Both the position numbers and the translations under genes were made by a program. A DNA stretch of 53,390 bases, taken from Clostridia bacterium. GTDB lineage: Bacteria > Bacillota > Clostridia > Christensenellales > Aristaeellaceae. The stretch covers positions 1-53,390 of the forward strand of contig CAAGFE010000087.1 of assembly GCA_900769075.1 (NCBI GenBank), written 5' to 3'. Below, one piece after another: positions 32,447-39,931 of this stretch. The notes under the pieces were generated by a model, which saw nothing but the letters and a program-made list of their open reading frames with translations, was not told the DNA's origin and did not search any database. How positions within the stretch are numbered: the stretch's first letter is position 1; each line of letters starts with the position of its first letter.

Positions 32447-33595
32447 ATGCGCCGCATTTATCTTGACAACGCCGCGACCACCGCCGTTCTGCCCGAGGTC
32501 GTCGAGGTGATGCTGCCCTTCTTCACCCAGCAGTATGGCAACGCTTCCTCCATCCACGGCCCGGGCCGGGAGGCCAAGCGGGCGCTGGAAAACGCCCGCC
32601 GTCAGGTGGCGAAGGCGCTGGGCGCCGCCGTTCCTCAGGAGATTTATTTCACCGCCGGCGGCTCGGAGAGCGACAACTGGGCCATCAAGGGCGTGGCCTT
32701 CGCCCACCGGCGGGGGCATATCATCACCACGTCCATCGAGCATCATGCGGTGCTCCATCCCTGCCGGTGGCTGGAGCAGCAGGGCTTTGCCGTCACCTAT
32801 CTCCCGGTGGATTCCTTCGGCAGGGTGACGGCGGCTCAGGTGGAAGCAGCCCTGCGCCCGGACACGATCCTCGTCAGCGTGATGGCGGCGAACAACGAGG
32901 TTGGCACCCTCCAGCCCATCGCGGAGATCGGCGCGCTGTGCCGCTCGAAGGGTGTGCTGTTCCATACCGATGCGGTGCAGGCCGTTGGCGCGATTCCGCT
33001 GGACGTCCAGGCCATGAACATCGACCTGCTCTCCCTGTCCGGGCACAAGCTCCACGGCCCCAAGGGCGTGGGCGCGCTGTATATCCGCAAGGGCGTGAAG
33101 ATCGACCACCTGATTCACGGCGGGGCGCAGGAGCGGGGCTTCCGCGCGGGCACGGAGAACCTGCCCGGCATCGTCGGGCTGGGCAAAGCCATCGAAATGG
33201 CCCATGCGAACCTTGCGGAGAATGCCGACCGCATGAGACCCCTCCGCGACCGGCTGATCAACGGGCTGATGACGAGCGTCCCCGATACCCGGCTGAACGG
33301 GCATCCCACCGAGCGTCTGCCGGGCAATGTCAACATTTCCTTTGCCCAGGTGGAAGGGGAGGCCTTGCTGCTCCGGCTGGATCTGGCGGGGGTGGCGGGT
33401 TCCTCCGGCAGCGCGTGTACCTCCGGCACCCTCGATCCCAGCCATGTGCTGATGGCCCTGGGCCTGAGCGAAGCCGCCGCCAATGGGGCGCTGCGGCTGA
33501 CCCTGGGCACCGACACCACGGCGGAGGACGTCGATGCGGTGCTGAATATCCTGCCGCCCATCGTGGCTGATCTTCGCAGGCTGGTCGCCCGATAA
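32447..33595 (+). CDS. Cysteine desulfurase (NifS/IscS-like, class V aminotransferase)
   Basis: PLP enzyme that takes sulfur from cysteine for iron-sulfur clusters or thio-modified tRNA, 382 residues. YLDNAATTAVLP at the N-terminus, EHHAVLHP (PLP-stacking His), SVMAANNEVGTLQPI, FHTDAVQAVG (PLP Asp/Gln), SLSGHKLHGPKG with the PLP-bound Lys, GTENLPG and the sulfur-carrying Cys in GSSGSACTSG are all present. The loop with Cys fits group I enzymes (NifS/IscS). No scaffold (iscU) or thiI/mnmA gene follows, so it may serve several acceptors. AAAAGGAG precedes the ATG. It is monocistronic and ends at a hairpin facing the DUF975 cluster. Confidence 0.94.
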   Translation: MRRIYLDNAATTAVLPEVVEVMLPFFTQQYGNASSIHGPGREAKRALENARRQVAKALGAAVPQEIYFTAGGSESDNWAIKGVAFAHRRGHIITTSIEHHAVLHPCRWLEQQGFAVTYLPVDSFGRVTAAQVEAALRPDTILVSVMAANNEVGTLQPIAEIGALCRSKGVLFHTDAVQAVGAIPLDVQAMNIDLLSLSGHKLHGPKGVGALYIRKGVKIDHLIHGGAQERGFRAGTENLPGIVGLGKAIEMAHANLAENADRMRPLRDRLINGLMTSVPDTRLNGHPTERLPGNVNISFAQVEGEALLLRLDLAGVAGSSGSACTSGTLDPSHVLMALGLSEAAANGALRLTLGTDTTAEDVDAVLNILPPIVADLRRLVAR

Positions 33596-33607
33596 TGCTA
33601 AAACGAA

Positions 33608-33642
33608 CGCCGCTCCGTTGGCTTCTCACCAGCGGGGCGGCG
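33608..33642. terminator. Terminator between cysteine desulfurase and DUF975-like genes
   Basis: A 14-bp stem with two G-U pairs (33608-33621 with 33629-33642) and a 7-base loop. T-tracts are modest on both sides (CTTATTTC and TTCGTTTT). Similar in sequence to the hairpin at 34524-34558. Confidence 0.7.
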
Positions 33643-33654
33643 CTTATTTCGGGA

Positions 33655-34491
33655 TTATTCAGTTTGCGCGGATTCCGTGAAAGCGGCCTCCTCGGTGCGC
33701 TTGTGGTAGAACAGGATGCAGCAGAGATTGATGCGAACCAGATAGTAGATCGACGCGACAGATGCTGTCAGCATCGTGACCGTGCGCGCGCCGTAGGACT
33801 GGACATTCACGCCCAGCAGCCGGTATACCGAGCCCAGCGCCACCATCACCACCAGGAAAATCACGAGGAAGAACAGGAGATTCGGGACGTTCAGCTTGAA
33901 TAGCTGCCACTTGCGGCCCTTCATCATGGCTTTGGACTGCTTCACGCAGTCGAACACGCGGGTTTCGGGCTTGTCCGCCAGGATGAAAGAAGCCATGGCA
34001 TAGCGCAGCGCCGCCGGAATGATCAGCGCACAGATGAGCATGATGCCGCCTATCTGCACAGAAGCCGCGAGGTCAAATGAGCCCATCCCCGGGCCGATGG
34101 CAATCACAAAGATACCGGGGAGCATCCACAGCAGGAGCTTCAGCACCACCAACAGGCTTAGCCCCACCGATTTGGAGAAATACGGCATGCGGCTGAACAC
34201 CGCGTTCAAGGAGATTGCCTGTTCGCCGCGGCACAGGGCCAGCATCGCGTTGTAGGCCCCGAGCATCAGCGCAGCCTGGAGCAGGCTGGTCGCCAGCGAC
34301 ACCAGGGATTGAGCGTCAGAAACAAGGGCGGCGTTGTTCGTCAGCGACAGAATCCCCATGAGGATGACATTCACCGCCGCAGGCAGCACGGTGGCGATGA
34401 GCAGCAGGCCCGCCAGCACCCCGAAGTGCTTCTGGGTGAGTTCCTTGGCGGTTTTCCGGGTGTAGACGTTTTCAACGGCTGTGCTGGACAT
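33655..34491 (-). CDS. DUF975-like integral membrane protein, copy 1 (intact)
   Basis: 278 residues with about five to six membrane helices. A polar N-terminus (ENVYTRKTAKELTQKHF) leads into the first helix. The signature of DUF975-type proteins is the stretch ILADKPETRVFDCVKQSKAM followed by MKGRKWQLFKL, between helices four and five. Function of the family is unknown; members are often found as tandem paralogs. This is the last of three tandem related genes on the minus strand and the only one without a disruption. A ribosome-binding AAAGGAG is just upstream of the ATG at 34491. Confidence 0.75.
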   Translation of the reverse strand: MSSTAVENVYTRKTAKELTQKHFGVLAGLLLIATVLPAAVNVILMGILSLTNNAALVSDAQSLVSLATSLLQAALMLGAYNAMLALCRGEQAISLNAVFSRMPYFSKSVGLSLLVVLKLLLWMLPGIFVIAIGPGMGSFDLAASVQIGGIMLICALIIPAALRYAMASFILADKPETRVFDCVKQSKAMMKGRKWQLFKLNVPNLLFFLVIFLVVMVALGSVYRLLGVNVQSYGARTVTMLTASVASIYYLVRINLCCILFYHKRTEEAAFTESAQTE

Positions 34492-34520
34492 GGGGAGACT
34501 CCTTTGACTGAAATGATGGA

Positions 34521-34558
34521 AAACGCCGCTCCGCCGACAACGGATCAGCGGAGCGGTG
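34521..34558 (-). terminator. Terminator of DUF975-like copy 2
   Basis: An 11-bp stem with one G-U (34524-34534 with 34548-34558), followed on the minus strand by TTTT. It resembles the hairpin after copy 1, so the duplication probably included the terminator. Confidence 0.65.
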
Positions 34559-34578
34559 CGTTTGAAAAATCAGGAGGG

Positions 34579-35463
34579 TCAGAGGGTGGCGTCATCCGCC
34601 GGGGCCTCCTCGGCAGTCTTGGGCTCGAGGCTGCCGTCCCGCTTGAGGTAGAACAGCACCAGGCACAGGATAATGCGCACCATGAAGTAGGCCATCACGG
34701 CGAGCATGCAAATGACCATCAGAATGGAAAGCACCAGGGTCATGGCGGAAGATCTGAATGGGGCGTTCAGCAGAGTAAAGACGAGGCCAAGTGCGAGCAA
34801 CGCCAGATACATGATCAGAATGATGGGAATGGGCAGCTTGAAGGCCTGCCACTTGTGGCCCTTCATCATGGCTTTGGACTGATTCACGCAGTCAAACACG
34901 CTGGTGGCAGGCTTGTCCGCCAGGATGTAGGTGGACAGCAAGTAGCGCAGGGCGGCGGGGATGACGAGGCTGAAAATCAGCGCCATCGCCAGTGCGGGAA
35001 GCACCGTGATGAACACCTGCAGGCCTTCGGACATGCCGGAATTGGCACTGGCGGCAATAAACGCCAGGACGAACATCAGCGCATAGCCCGGCAGTGCCCA
35101 CAGGAGGACTTTCAGACTGACCTAGAGGCTCAGACCAAAGCCCTTGAGGGAGTAACGCATCATGCTGAAGACGCTGCTCACGGGCACATGCGCAGTGCCG
35201 CGGCAAATGCAGATCGTCGAGTCAATCAGGCCCAGCATCAATCCGCTTTCCAGCAGCATCACGCCCAGCCCGATCACAAGGCCGCCAACGATGATCACCG
35301 TCAGGTTGTGGGACAATACCAGCAGAGTGCTGACGACCAGGGAGAAGACGCAGGGGAGCACAAAGACGATGGCGATCATCCCAAGCAGTTTCCAGAAATA
35401 CTTCTTGGCCAGTTCTTTGGCGGCCTGACGGGTGTAGACGTTTTCAACGGACAGATTTGTCAT
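34579..35463 (-). pseudogene. DUF975-like membrane protein, copy 2, interrupted by an in-frame TAG
   Basis: From the ATG at 35463 (AAGGAG upstream) 113 codons read MTNLSVENVYTRQAAKEL ... LKGFGLSL and then meet TAG (35124-35122). The same frame then continues VSLKVLLWALPG ... to 34579, including ILADKPATSVFDCVNQSKAM and KGHKWQAFKL. In the intact copy the aligned stretch is GLSLLVVLKLLLW, so the TAG replaces one leucine codon, a single-base change. Together the parts give a full-length (~294 codon) homologue of copy 1. Either the gene is dead or two half proteins are made. Stop-codon recoding has no support here. Confidence 0.8.
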
Positions 35464-35481
35464 GGGTAACTCTCCTTTTTT

Positions 35482-35499
35482 GCATTGGTATACCAGTGC
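35482..35499. promoter_or_regulatory. Palindrome upstream of DUF975-like copy 2
   Basis: An 18-base near-perfect palindrome (GCATTGGTATACCAGTGC) lies just before the ribosome-binding site of copy 2. It could be an operator, or an extended -10 (TGGTATAC). No matching -35 was seen. Confidence 0.3.
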
Positions 35500-35539
35500 T
35501 GAAAGATTCGATGCCCGGCAGGAAAATCCTGCCAAGGAA

Positions 35540-36225
35540 TCATTTTTGTTCCTCGACTCCGGCGGCGAGTGCCCGGGCGCGAAGCTCCCCTTCGGAGGGC
35601 GCTGCGTCCTGGGGCTTGCTGTCACGCAGATGCTGGTAAATCACGGTCAGGCAGGCGAGCATCAGGGCTTGGGCAATGTAGCTCACCGCAATGCGTGCGC
35701 AGCTGATCGCCCATGAATCGGGGCAGCATTTCCCAAGGAGGCTGCACACAACAAACAGCAGAAACGACGGCCACAGCACCTTGAGCATGCCGCCAACGGT
35801 AAAGGCGGCGGCATCCTGAAGGGCGCATGGAATGCAGTCGCTTGCACTCAGCAGCCGATCGTCGCCATCTTCCGCCAGGTGAAGGGGCGCAAGGCTGTAC
35901 CGCAGCTCGACCCAATATATCAGCACCACAAAGCCAATGGAACCTGCCAGCGCACCCAAAATGGGAATCATGCTGAGTACGAACATGCCGGCCAGCCCTG
36001 CCAGGAGGTAACCAATGTAATCAGCAGGTCAGCAAGGGAACGAAGCTGCGTGCTTTGGCGGGTGATGTACCCGTTTTGCTCCGGGATCAAGGGGACCAGG
36101 TTCGTCACGCAGGTGCTGATAACCGACAGCGCGATCAGGATCACAGACGTGGTCAGGATCACCTTCCAGCATTTCCGCATCAGCTTCAAAGCCTGTCTGC
36201 GCATCTCGAAAGGGGCTTAAGCCAT
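35540..36225 (-). pseudogene. DUF975-like membrane protein, copy 3, with early TAA and a frameshift
   Basis: A strong AAAGGAGG precedes an ATG at 36225-36223, but the third codon is TAA (36219-36217). The same frame then reads APFEMRRQALKLMRKCWKVI and a membrane helix up to LADLLITLV near 36010. There it drifts out of frame and stops at 35968. The next frame resumes with YLLAGLAGMFVLSMIPILG and continues through WVELRYSLAPLHLAED to the acidic C-terminus at 35540. Loss of one T in a GGTTTACC-like run would explain the shift. The order of helices and the RYSLAPLHLAED-x-SASDC region resemble copies 1 and 2, but this copy is more divergent. Confidence 0.75.
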
Positions 36226-36246
36226 GGTGCGTCCTCCTTTTCGGTG

Positions 36247-37005
36247 TCAGCTGAACATCCTCTCCAGCTCTTCGTACTTCTCATGGGTGATGAGCGCATC
36301 CTGGGTGATGCCCGTCAGGCGGATAACGTAAGTCCAGCGCCCGTAGGGGGTGATGTTGGAGATGTGATTCAGGTTGATGATGTAGCTTTTGTGACTGCGG
36401 AAGAACACGGCCGGGTCAAGGCGCGCCTCAGTTTCCGCGAGGGAATCGCCCGTCACATACCGGTCGCCGCCCTTGGTGTAAATGACCGTTGCACGGTCCT
36501 CCCGCTGCACCAGCACGATGTCCAGCATGTTGATGAAGGTTACCCCTTCCCGATGGTGGAGCATCATCCGCCCGGTGGATTTGTCGGGGGACTTCGCGGC
36601 GGCAGTATGGGGCAGGGGAGTTTCATCCCGGTCGGGGTAGAGGCGGTCGCGGGCACGCTCCAGGGTCTGGATCACCCGGCTGACCTTGAAGGGCTTCACC
36701 AGGTAGTCGAATGCGTACACCTCGAAGGCGTCGCCCATGTACTGATCGTGGGCCGTGGCGAAAATCAGGATGATGGTGGGATCCATGTCCTGAATGATCC
36801 GGGCCGCTTCCACGCCGGTTTTCCCGGGCATCTCCACATCCAGGAAGACGATCTGCGGGCGGAGCTTCTCCACCAGCTCAACGCATTCCTGCCCGTTGCC
36901 GGCTTCGCCCACCAGGCGGAAGCCTTCCACCTGCTCGATCATTTTGCGCTCGATGGTGCGCATGCCCTCGTTGTCATCGGCGATGATGACGCGGATCTCT
37001 TCCAT
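36247..37005 (-). CDS. LytTR-family response regulator
   Basis: DNA-binding regulator of 252 residues. The receiver domain (~1-120) has IIADDNEGM with the acidic pair, IVFLDVEMPGKTG with the phosphorylated Asp, FATAHDQYM and the KPF block (FDYLVKPFKV). The LytTR domain (~145-250) shows RMMLHHREGVTFINMLDIVL, VQREDRATVIYTKGG, RSHKSYIINLNHI and ITPYGRWTYVIRL. No histidine kinase gene is in the window, so it is an orphan here. It is directly upstream of the DUF975-like array on the same strand, 21 bases from copy 3, and probably transcribes with it; LytTR regulators often sit beside membrane proteins of unknown function. GGAG lies eight bases before the ATG. Confidence 0.93.
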   Translation of the reverse strand: MEEIRVIIADDNEGMRTIERKMIEQVEGFRLVGEAGNGQECVELVEKLRPQIVFLDVEMPGKTGVEAARIIQDMDPTIILIFATAHDQYMGDAFEVYAFDYLVKPFKVSRVIQTLERARDRLYPDRDETPLPHTAAAKSPDKSTGRMMLHHREGVTFINMLDIVLVQREDRATVIYTKGGDRYVTGDSLAETEARLDPAVFFRSHKSYIINLNHISNITPYGRWTYVIRLTGITQDALITHEKYEELERMFS

Positions 37006-37111
37006 CTTCTGTGCTCCTTTTTTTTCAAGACTTCACGGAAAATAACGAACGAAAGCGGGAGAATCTTCCTGCCTCGCAAGGGATTCCCATCTGACGGGGA
37101 AATTTTTTTCT

Positions 37112-37146
37112 AAAGAAAGGAGCAGCCTGTCTTGCAAGACCGCTCC
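37112..37146 (-). terminator. Terminator of the nfeD-floA operon
   Basis: GGAGC/GCTCC arms (37142-37146 with 37119-37123) flank an inner palindrome GTCTTGCAAGAC-like core. On the minus strand the stem is followed by TTTCTTTAG. Confidence 0.5.
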
Positions 37147-37166
37147 CGTGATGCTGTTTTGATGAA

Positions 37167-37613
37167 TTATCTTCTCCGGCGCTGGCAGGGGCGGGTGAGC
37201 ACCTCCTGCATGACAATCGCCTTCACCATGCTGTCGCCAGACCAGTCGAACTGGAATCCGCCTCCTTCGGGGGCAGGCGAGACGGCGGCCGCCGGGGCGC
37301 GGACATGGGTCATCTGTTCCGCATGGCAGGGATCCTGGCCTTCGCCGCTGGTTACGCCCAGGCTGCCCGGTGCATCATGAATGTCGCAGTCCGGTTCCAC
37401 ATGGGCATGGACGGTCGGCGCGATCTCCCGATGCGCCACGGTATCCATCGCGGGATGCGCGGGGCTGCCGGCCTGCTGAGGCGCCCTGGCAGGCTGAGGC
37501 TTGGCAGGCTGATAGGGGTGATTCGCGGCTTTCCTGGCCTGCTTCTTCTTGGAGGATGCGATGCTGCCGAAAAAGATGAGGAGTATGAAGATGAAGGCTA
37601 CCAGGTCATTCAT
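37167..37613 (-). CDS. Small membrane-anchored protein of the flotillin operon
   Basis: 148 residues. One membrane helix at the very N-terminus (VAFIFILLIFFGSI) is followed by a Lys-rich stop-transfer (SSKKKQARKAA), a long Pro/Ala/His-rich low-complexity cytoplasmic linker, and a short conserved-looking end: FQFDWSGDSMVKAIVMQEVL followed by TRPCQRRRR. Third gene after nfeD and floA on the same strand, 70 bases from floA, with AAGGAGG eight bases before the ATG at 37613. Small proteins with a similar C-terminal MVxAxVMxEVLxRP pattern occur next to floA in other Clostridia (my recollection, not checked). Likely a FloA partner or membrane-domain adaptor (inference). Confidence 0.75.
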   Translation of the reverse strand: MNDLVAFIFILLIFFGSIASSKKKQARKAANHPYQPAKPQPARAPQQAGSPAHPAMDTVAHREIAPTVHAHVEPDCDIHDAPGSLGVTSGEGQDPCHAEQMTHVRAPAAAVSPAPEGGGFQFDWSGDSMVKAIVMQEVLTRPCQRRRR

Positions 37614-37683
37614 GCCGATTCCTCCTTCCGTGGATGATGCAGGGGGGACGGCGACGAATCATCCGTGCCGTCCCCGGCAGGCA

Positions 37684-38673
37684 TTACTTCTTGTCCACGG
37701 CGGGCGCAGCAGGCTGGCTGGCCTTGGCGATGGAATCGCGCATGGTGGTGTCGGCGATAGTGTTCTGCATCTGGTAGTAGTCCATCACGCCCAGCTTGCC
37801 TTCCCGCAGGGCAGCAGCCATGGCGCGCGGCACCTCGGCCTCGGCCTCAACGACCTTTGCGCGCATCTCCTGCACGGAAGCCTTCATCTCCTGCTCGTGG
37901 GCGACAGCCATGGCGCGGCGTTCCTCGGCCTTTGCCTGAGCGATGCGGCGGTCGGCTTCGGCCTGATCCATCATCAGCTGAGCGCCGATGTTGCGGCCCA
38001 CGTCCACATCCGCGATGTCGATGGACAGGATTTCGTAGGCGGTACCGGCGTCCAGACCCTTGGCCAGCACGGTGCGGCTGATCAGGTCGGGATTCTCCAG
38101 CACGGCCTTGTGGCTCTCGGCGGAACCGACGGTGGTCACGATGCCCTCGCCGACGCGGGCGATGACGGTTTCCTCACCGGCGCCGCCGACCAGACGGCTG
38201 ATGTCGGTCCGCACGGTGACGCGGGCCTTGGCGCGCAGCTCGATGCCGTCCTTGGCGATGGCGGCAACCACGGGGGTCTCGATGACCTTGGGGGTGACGC
38301 TCATCTGCACAGCGGCGAAAACGTCACGGCCCGCCAGGTCGATGGCGCAGGCCTTCTCGTAGGGCAGGTCGATGTTGGCGCGCTGGGCGGCGATGAGGGC
38401 GTTGATGACGCGGTCGATGTTGCCGCCGGCCAGGAAGTGGGTTTCCAGCTGGTTGATGGTCAGCTGCAGACCGGCCTTGGTGGCCTGAATCAGCGGATTC
38501 ACCAGGCGCTTGGGCTGGATGCGGCGGATTTTCATGCCGATCAAGGTGCCCCAGCTGACATGCACGCCGCTGGCCATCGCGCTGATCCAGAGGCCCACGG
38601 GCACAAAGCTGAGGAAGATGCAGATCAGAACAATGACGAGGACAAGGATACCGAGGATGAACATTTCGGGCAT
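37684..38673 (-). CDS. floA: Flotillin-like protein FloA
   Basis: Membrane scaffold protein of lipid microdomains, 329 residues, of the YqfA type. An N-terminal hydrophobic segment (FILGILVLVIVLICIFLSFV) inserts in the membrane. The long core has GTLIGMKIRRIQPKRLVNPL, QLETHFLAGGNIDRVINALI and DLAGRDVFAAVQMSVTP, and a helical Ala/Glu-rich coiled region AEADRRIAQAKAEERRAMA that drives oligomerisation. The C-terminus ends with MDYYQMQNTIADT and a Pro/Ala tail. Length and blocks match the family well. It is co-transcribed with nfeD upstream and the small membrane protein downstream. GGGAGG precedes the ATG. Confidence 0.96.
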   Translation of the reverse strand: MPEMFILGILVLVIVLICIFLSFVPVGLWISAMASGVHVSWGTLIGMKIRRIQPKRLVNPLIQATKAGLQLTINQLETHFLAGGNIDRVINALIAAQRANIDLPYEKACAIDLAGRDVFAAVQMSVTPKVIETPVVAAIAKDGIELRAKARVTVRTDISRLVGGAGEETVIARVGEGIVTTVGSAESHKAVLENPDLISRTVLAKGLDAGTAYEILSIDIADVDVGRNIGAQLMMDQAEADRRIAQAKAEERRAMAVAHEQEMKASVQEMRAKVVEAEAEVPRAMAAALREGKLGVMDYYQMQNTIADTTMRDSIAKASQPAAPAVDKK

Positions 38674-38721
38674 ACAGAAACCTCCCTATCTATTTTCAGG
38701 CGCAGGGCCTGATCTTCCGAA

Positions 38722-39219
38722 TCAGATGGCGCGCACGAGAATCTTCGCGCCTTCGACCTTGATGATGCGCACCCTGGTGCCCGCGGGGATGTAGTCCCCC
38801 TCGGAGGACACGTTCAGCCGAACCCCGTCGAAATCGGCAATGCCGGTGGGCCGCAGCACGCTGGAGGCCACCCCCTCCCGGTCCATGAACACCGTCAGGT
38901 CCTCCACGGAGCGATAGCCGCTCTCGTTGCTCTCCGTGCCGGAGTGGACGAGGCTGGATTTGCTCAGCCGGCCGGAGGTGAAGCTTCGCAGGCTGGTGGA
39001 TATGGCGATGGCAAGCACTAACAGCACGATCAGCAGCATGGCCAGGGTCGCAATGGGGCCGTGTTCAAACCAGGTCATGACCAGCGTGATGATCTCCAGG
39101 ATCACGCCCGTGATGCCCGCCACACCGAAGCCCGGCATGAAAGCCTCCGTGATCAGCAGGCCGACGCCGATCACAAAGCAGATGATGATCGGCAGATTTG
39201 CAGCGATGAAGTCCAACAT
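38722..39219 (-). CDS. NfeD-like membrane protein (short form)
   Basis: 165 residues. Three to four N-terminal helices (NLPIIICFVIGVGLLITEAF, then PGFGVAGITGVILEIITLVM and a third) precede a C-terminal OB-like domain: GVASSVLRPTGIADFDGVR, then GDYIPAGTRVRIIKVEGAKI. The GFG block and the OB domain define the NfeD family, usual partner of flotillins. The N-terminal ClpP-like protease of long NfeD proteins (such as YqeZ) is absent. AAGGAGG lies upstream of the ATG at 39219. It is first gene of the nfeD-floA-small protein operon; the promoter lies inside the end of the preceding UDG gene. Confidence 0.92.
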   Translation of the reverse strand: MLDFIAANLPIIICFVIGVGLLITEAFMPGFGVAGITGVILEIITLVMTWFEHGPIATLAMLLIVLLVLAIAISTSLRSFTSGRLSKSSLVHSGTESNESGYRSVEDLTVFMDREGVASSVLRPTGIADFDGVRLNVSSEGDYIPAGTRVRIIKVEGAKILVRAI

Positions 39220-39306
39220 GGGGGAAGCCTCCTTCAGGACGTTGTCCTGTTTGTTACGCGTTCAGCATAGCACAACCGGGATGATGGGGCAATGGGTTTT
39301 GTCCCA

Positions 39307-39335
39307 ATTATACATTTTTTCGCTTGAATTGTCAG
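39307..39335 (-). promoter_or_regulatory. Promoter of the nfeD-floA operon
   Basis: Minus strand CTGACA (39335-39330), 17 bases, TATAAT (39312-39307). The -35 box overlaps the last codons of the UDG gene. Confidence 0.85.
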
Positions 39336-39931
39336 CGGGGCCCGGCTTCCAGCAGACCCTTCAGCACCTGGAGGTCACCGTCGTAGACCTCCTGCAGGGA
39401 GCGGTTGTAGAGGATGCTTGCGGGATGATACAGCGGAAACAGCGGAAACTCCGCCGATTGCTTCTTGTGCTGCACGGTGACGAGGGTTTCCCGCCCGTGC
39501 ATGTCACCGATGACGGCCTTCGAGCCGCACAGCGCCTTCAGTGCCACATTGCCCAGGGTTACGATCATCCTTGGCTGCACCCGCAGGATCTCCTCCATGA
39601 GATAGGGCGTGAACAGCGCCAGCTCCTCCTTGTTGGGCGGACGGTTCGACACGCGGCCCTTTTCGCTCACCTTCGTCGGGCGGATCTTGACCACGTTGCT
39701 GATGTAGATATCCTCCCGGTTCATGGCCAGCACAGCCAGGAAGCCGTCCAGGTTTTTGCCTGCCTTGCCCACAAAGGGCCGCCCCTGCAGGGATTCCTGC
39801 TCCCCGGGCGCTTCCCCGATCAGCATCACCGGCGGATGATCGCATTTGCCCTCGCCCAGGACGATGGGCTTTTCCTCCGCCGGCCAGAGCGTCTGGAAGA
39901 AACGGCACATTTTCGCGTTAAAGGATTGCAT
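39332..39931 (-). CDS. Uracil-DNA glycosylase superfamily protein, family-4-like but lacking the Fe-S cysteines
   Basis: Base-excision repair enzyme of 199 residues. Motif A is GEAPGEQES in VMLIGEAPGEQE, followed by GRPFVGKAGKNLDGFL, DIYISNVVKIRP and the motif B region FPLYHPASILYNRS, the order of family 4 enzymes. Family 4 proteins carry four cysteines binding a 4Fe-4S cluster: an N-terminal CxxC, one in NVVKCRP and one about 16 residues later. Here the N-terminus has no CxxC, the third position is Ile (NVVKIRP) and the region after it has no Cys. So the cluster should be absent. It overlaps the rnz end by 14 bases and is co-transcribed with it. Confidence 0.85.
   Translation of the reverse strand: MQSFNAKMCRFFQTLWPAEEKPIVLGEGKCDHPPVMLIGEAPGEQESLQGRPFVGKAGKNLDGFLAVLAMNREDIYISNVVKIRPTKVSEKGRVSNRPPNKEELALFTPYLMEEILRVQPRMIVTLGNVALKALCGSKAVIGDMHGRETLVTVQHKKQSAEFPLFPLYHPASILYNRSLQEVYDGDLQVLKGLLEAGPR

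Noticed and set aside
35122..35124. TAG in DUF975-like copy 2 as a recoded sense codon (pyrrolysine or code change)
   Set aside because: No pyl genes are seen, and the intact paralog has an ordinary leucine codon here. A point mutation is simpler.
35968..36010. Programmed ribosomal frameshift in DUF975-like copy 3
   Set aside because: No slippery heptamer or downstream pseudoknot was visible, and an upstream TAA already blocks translation.
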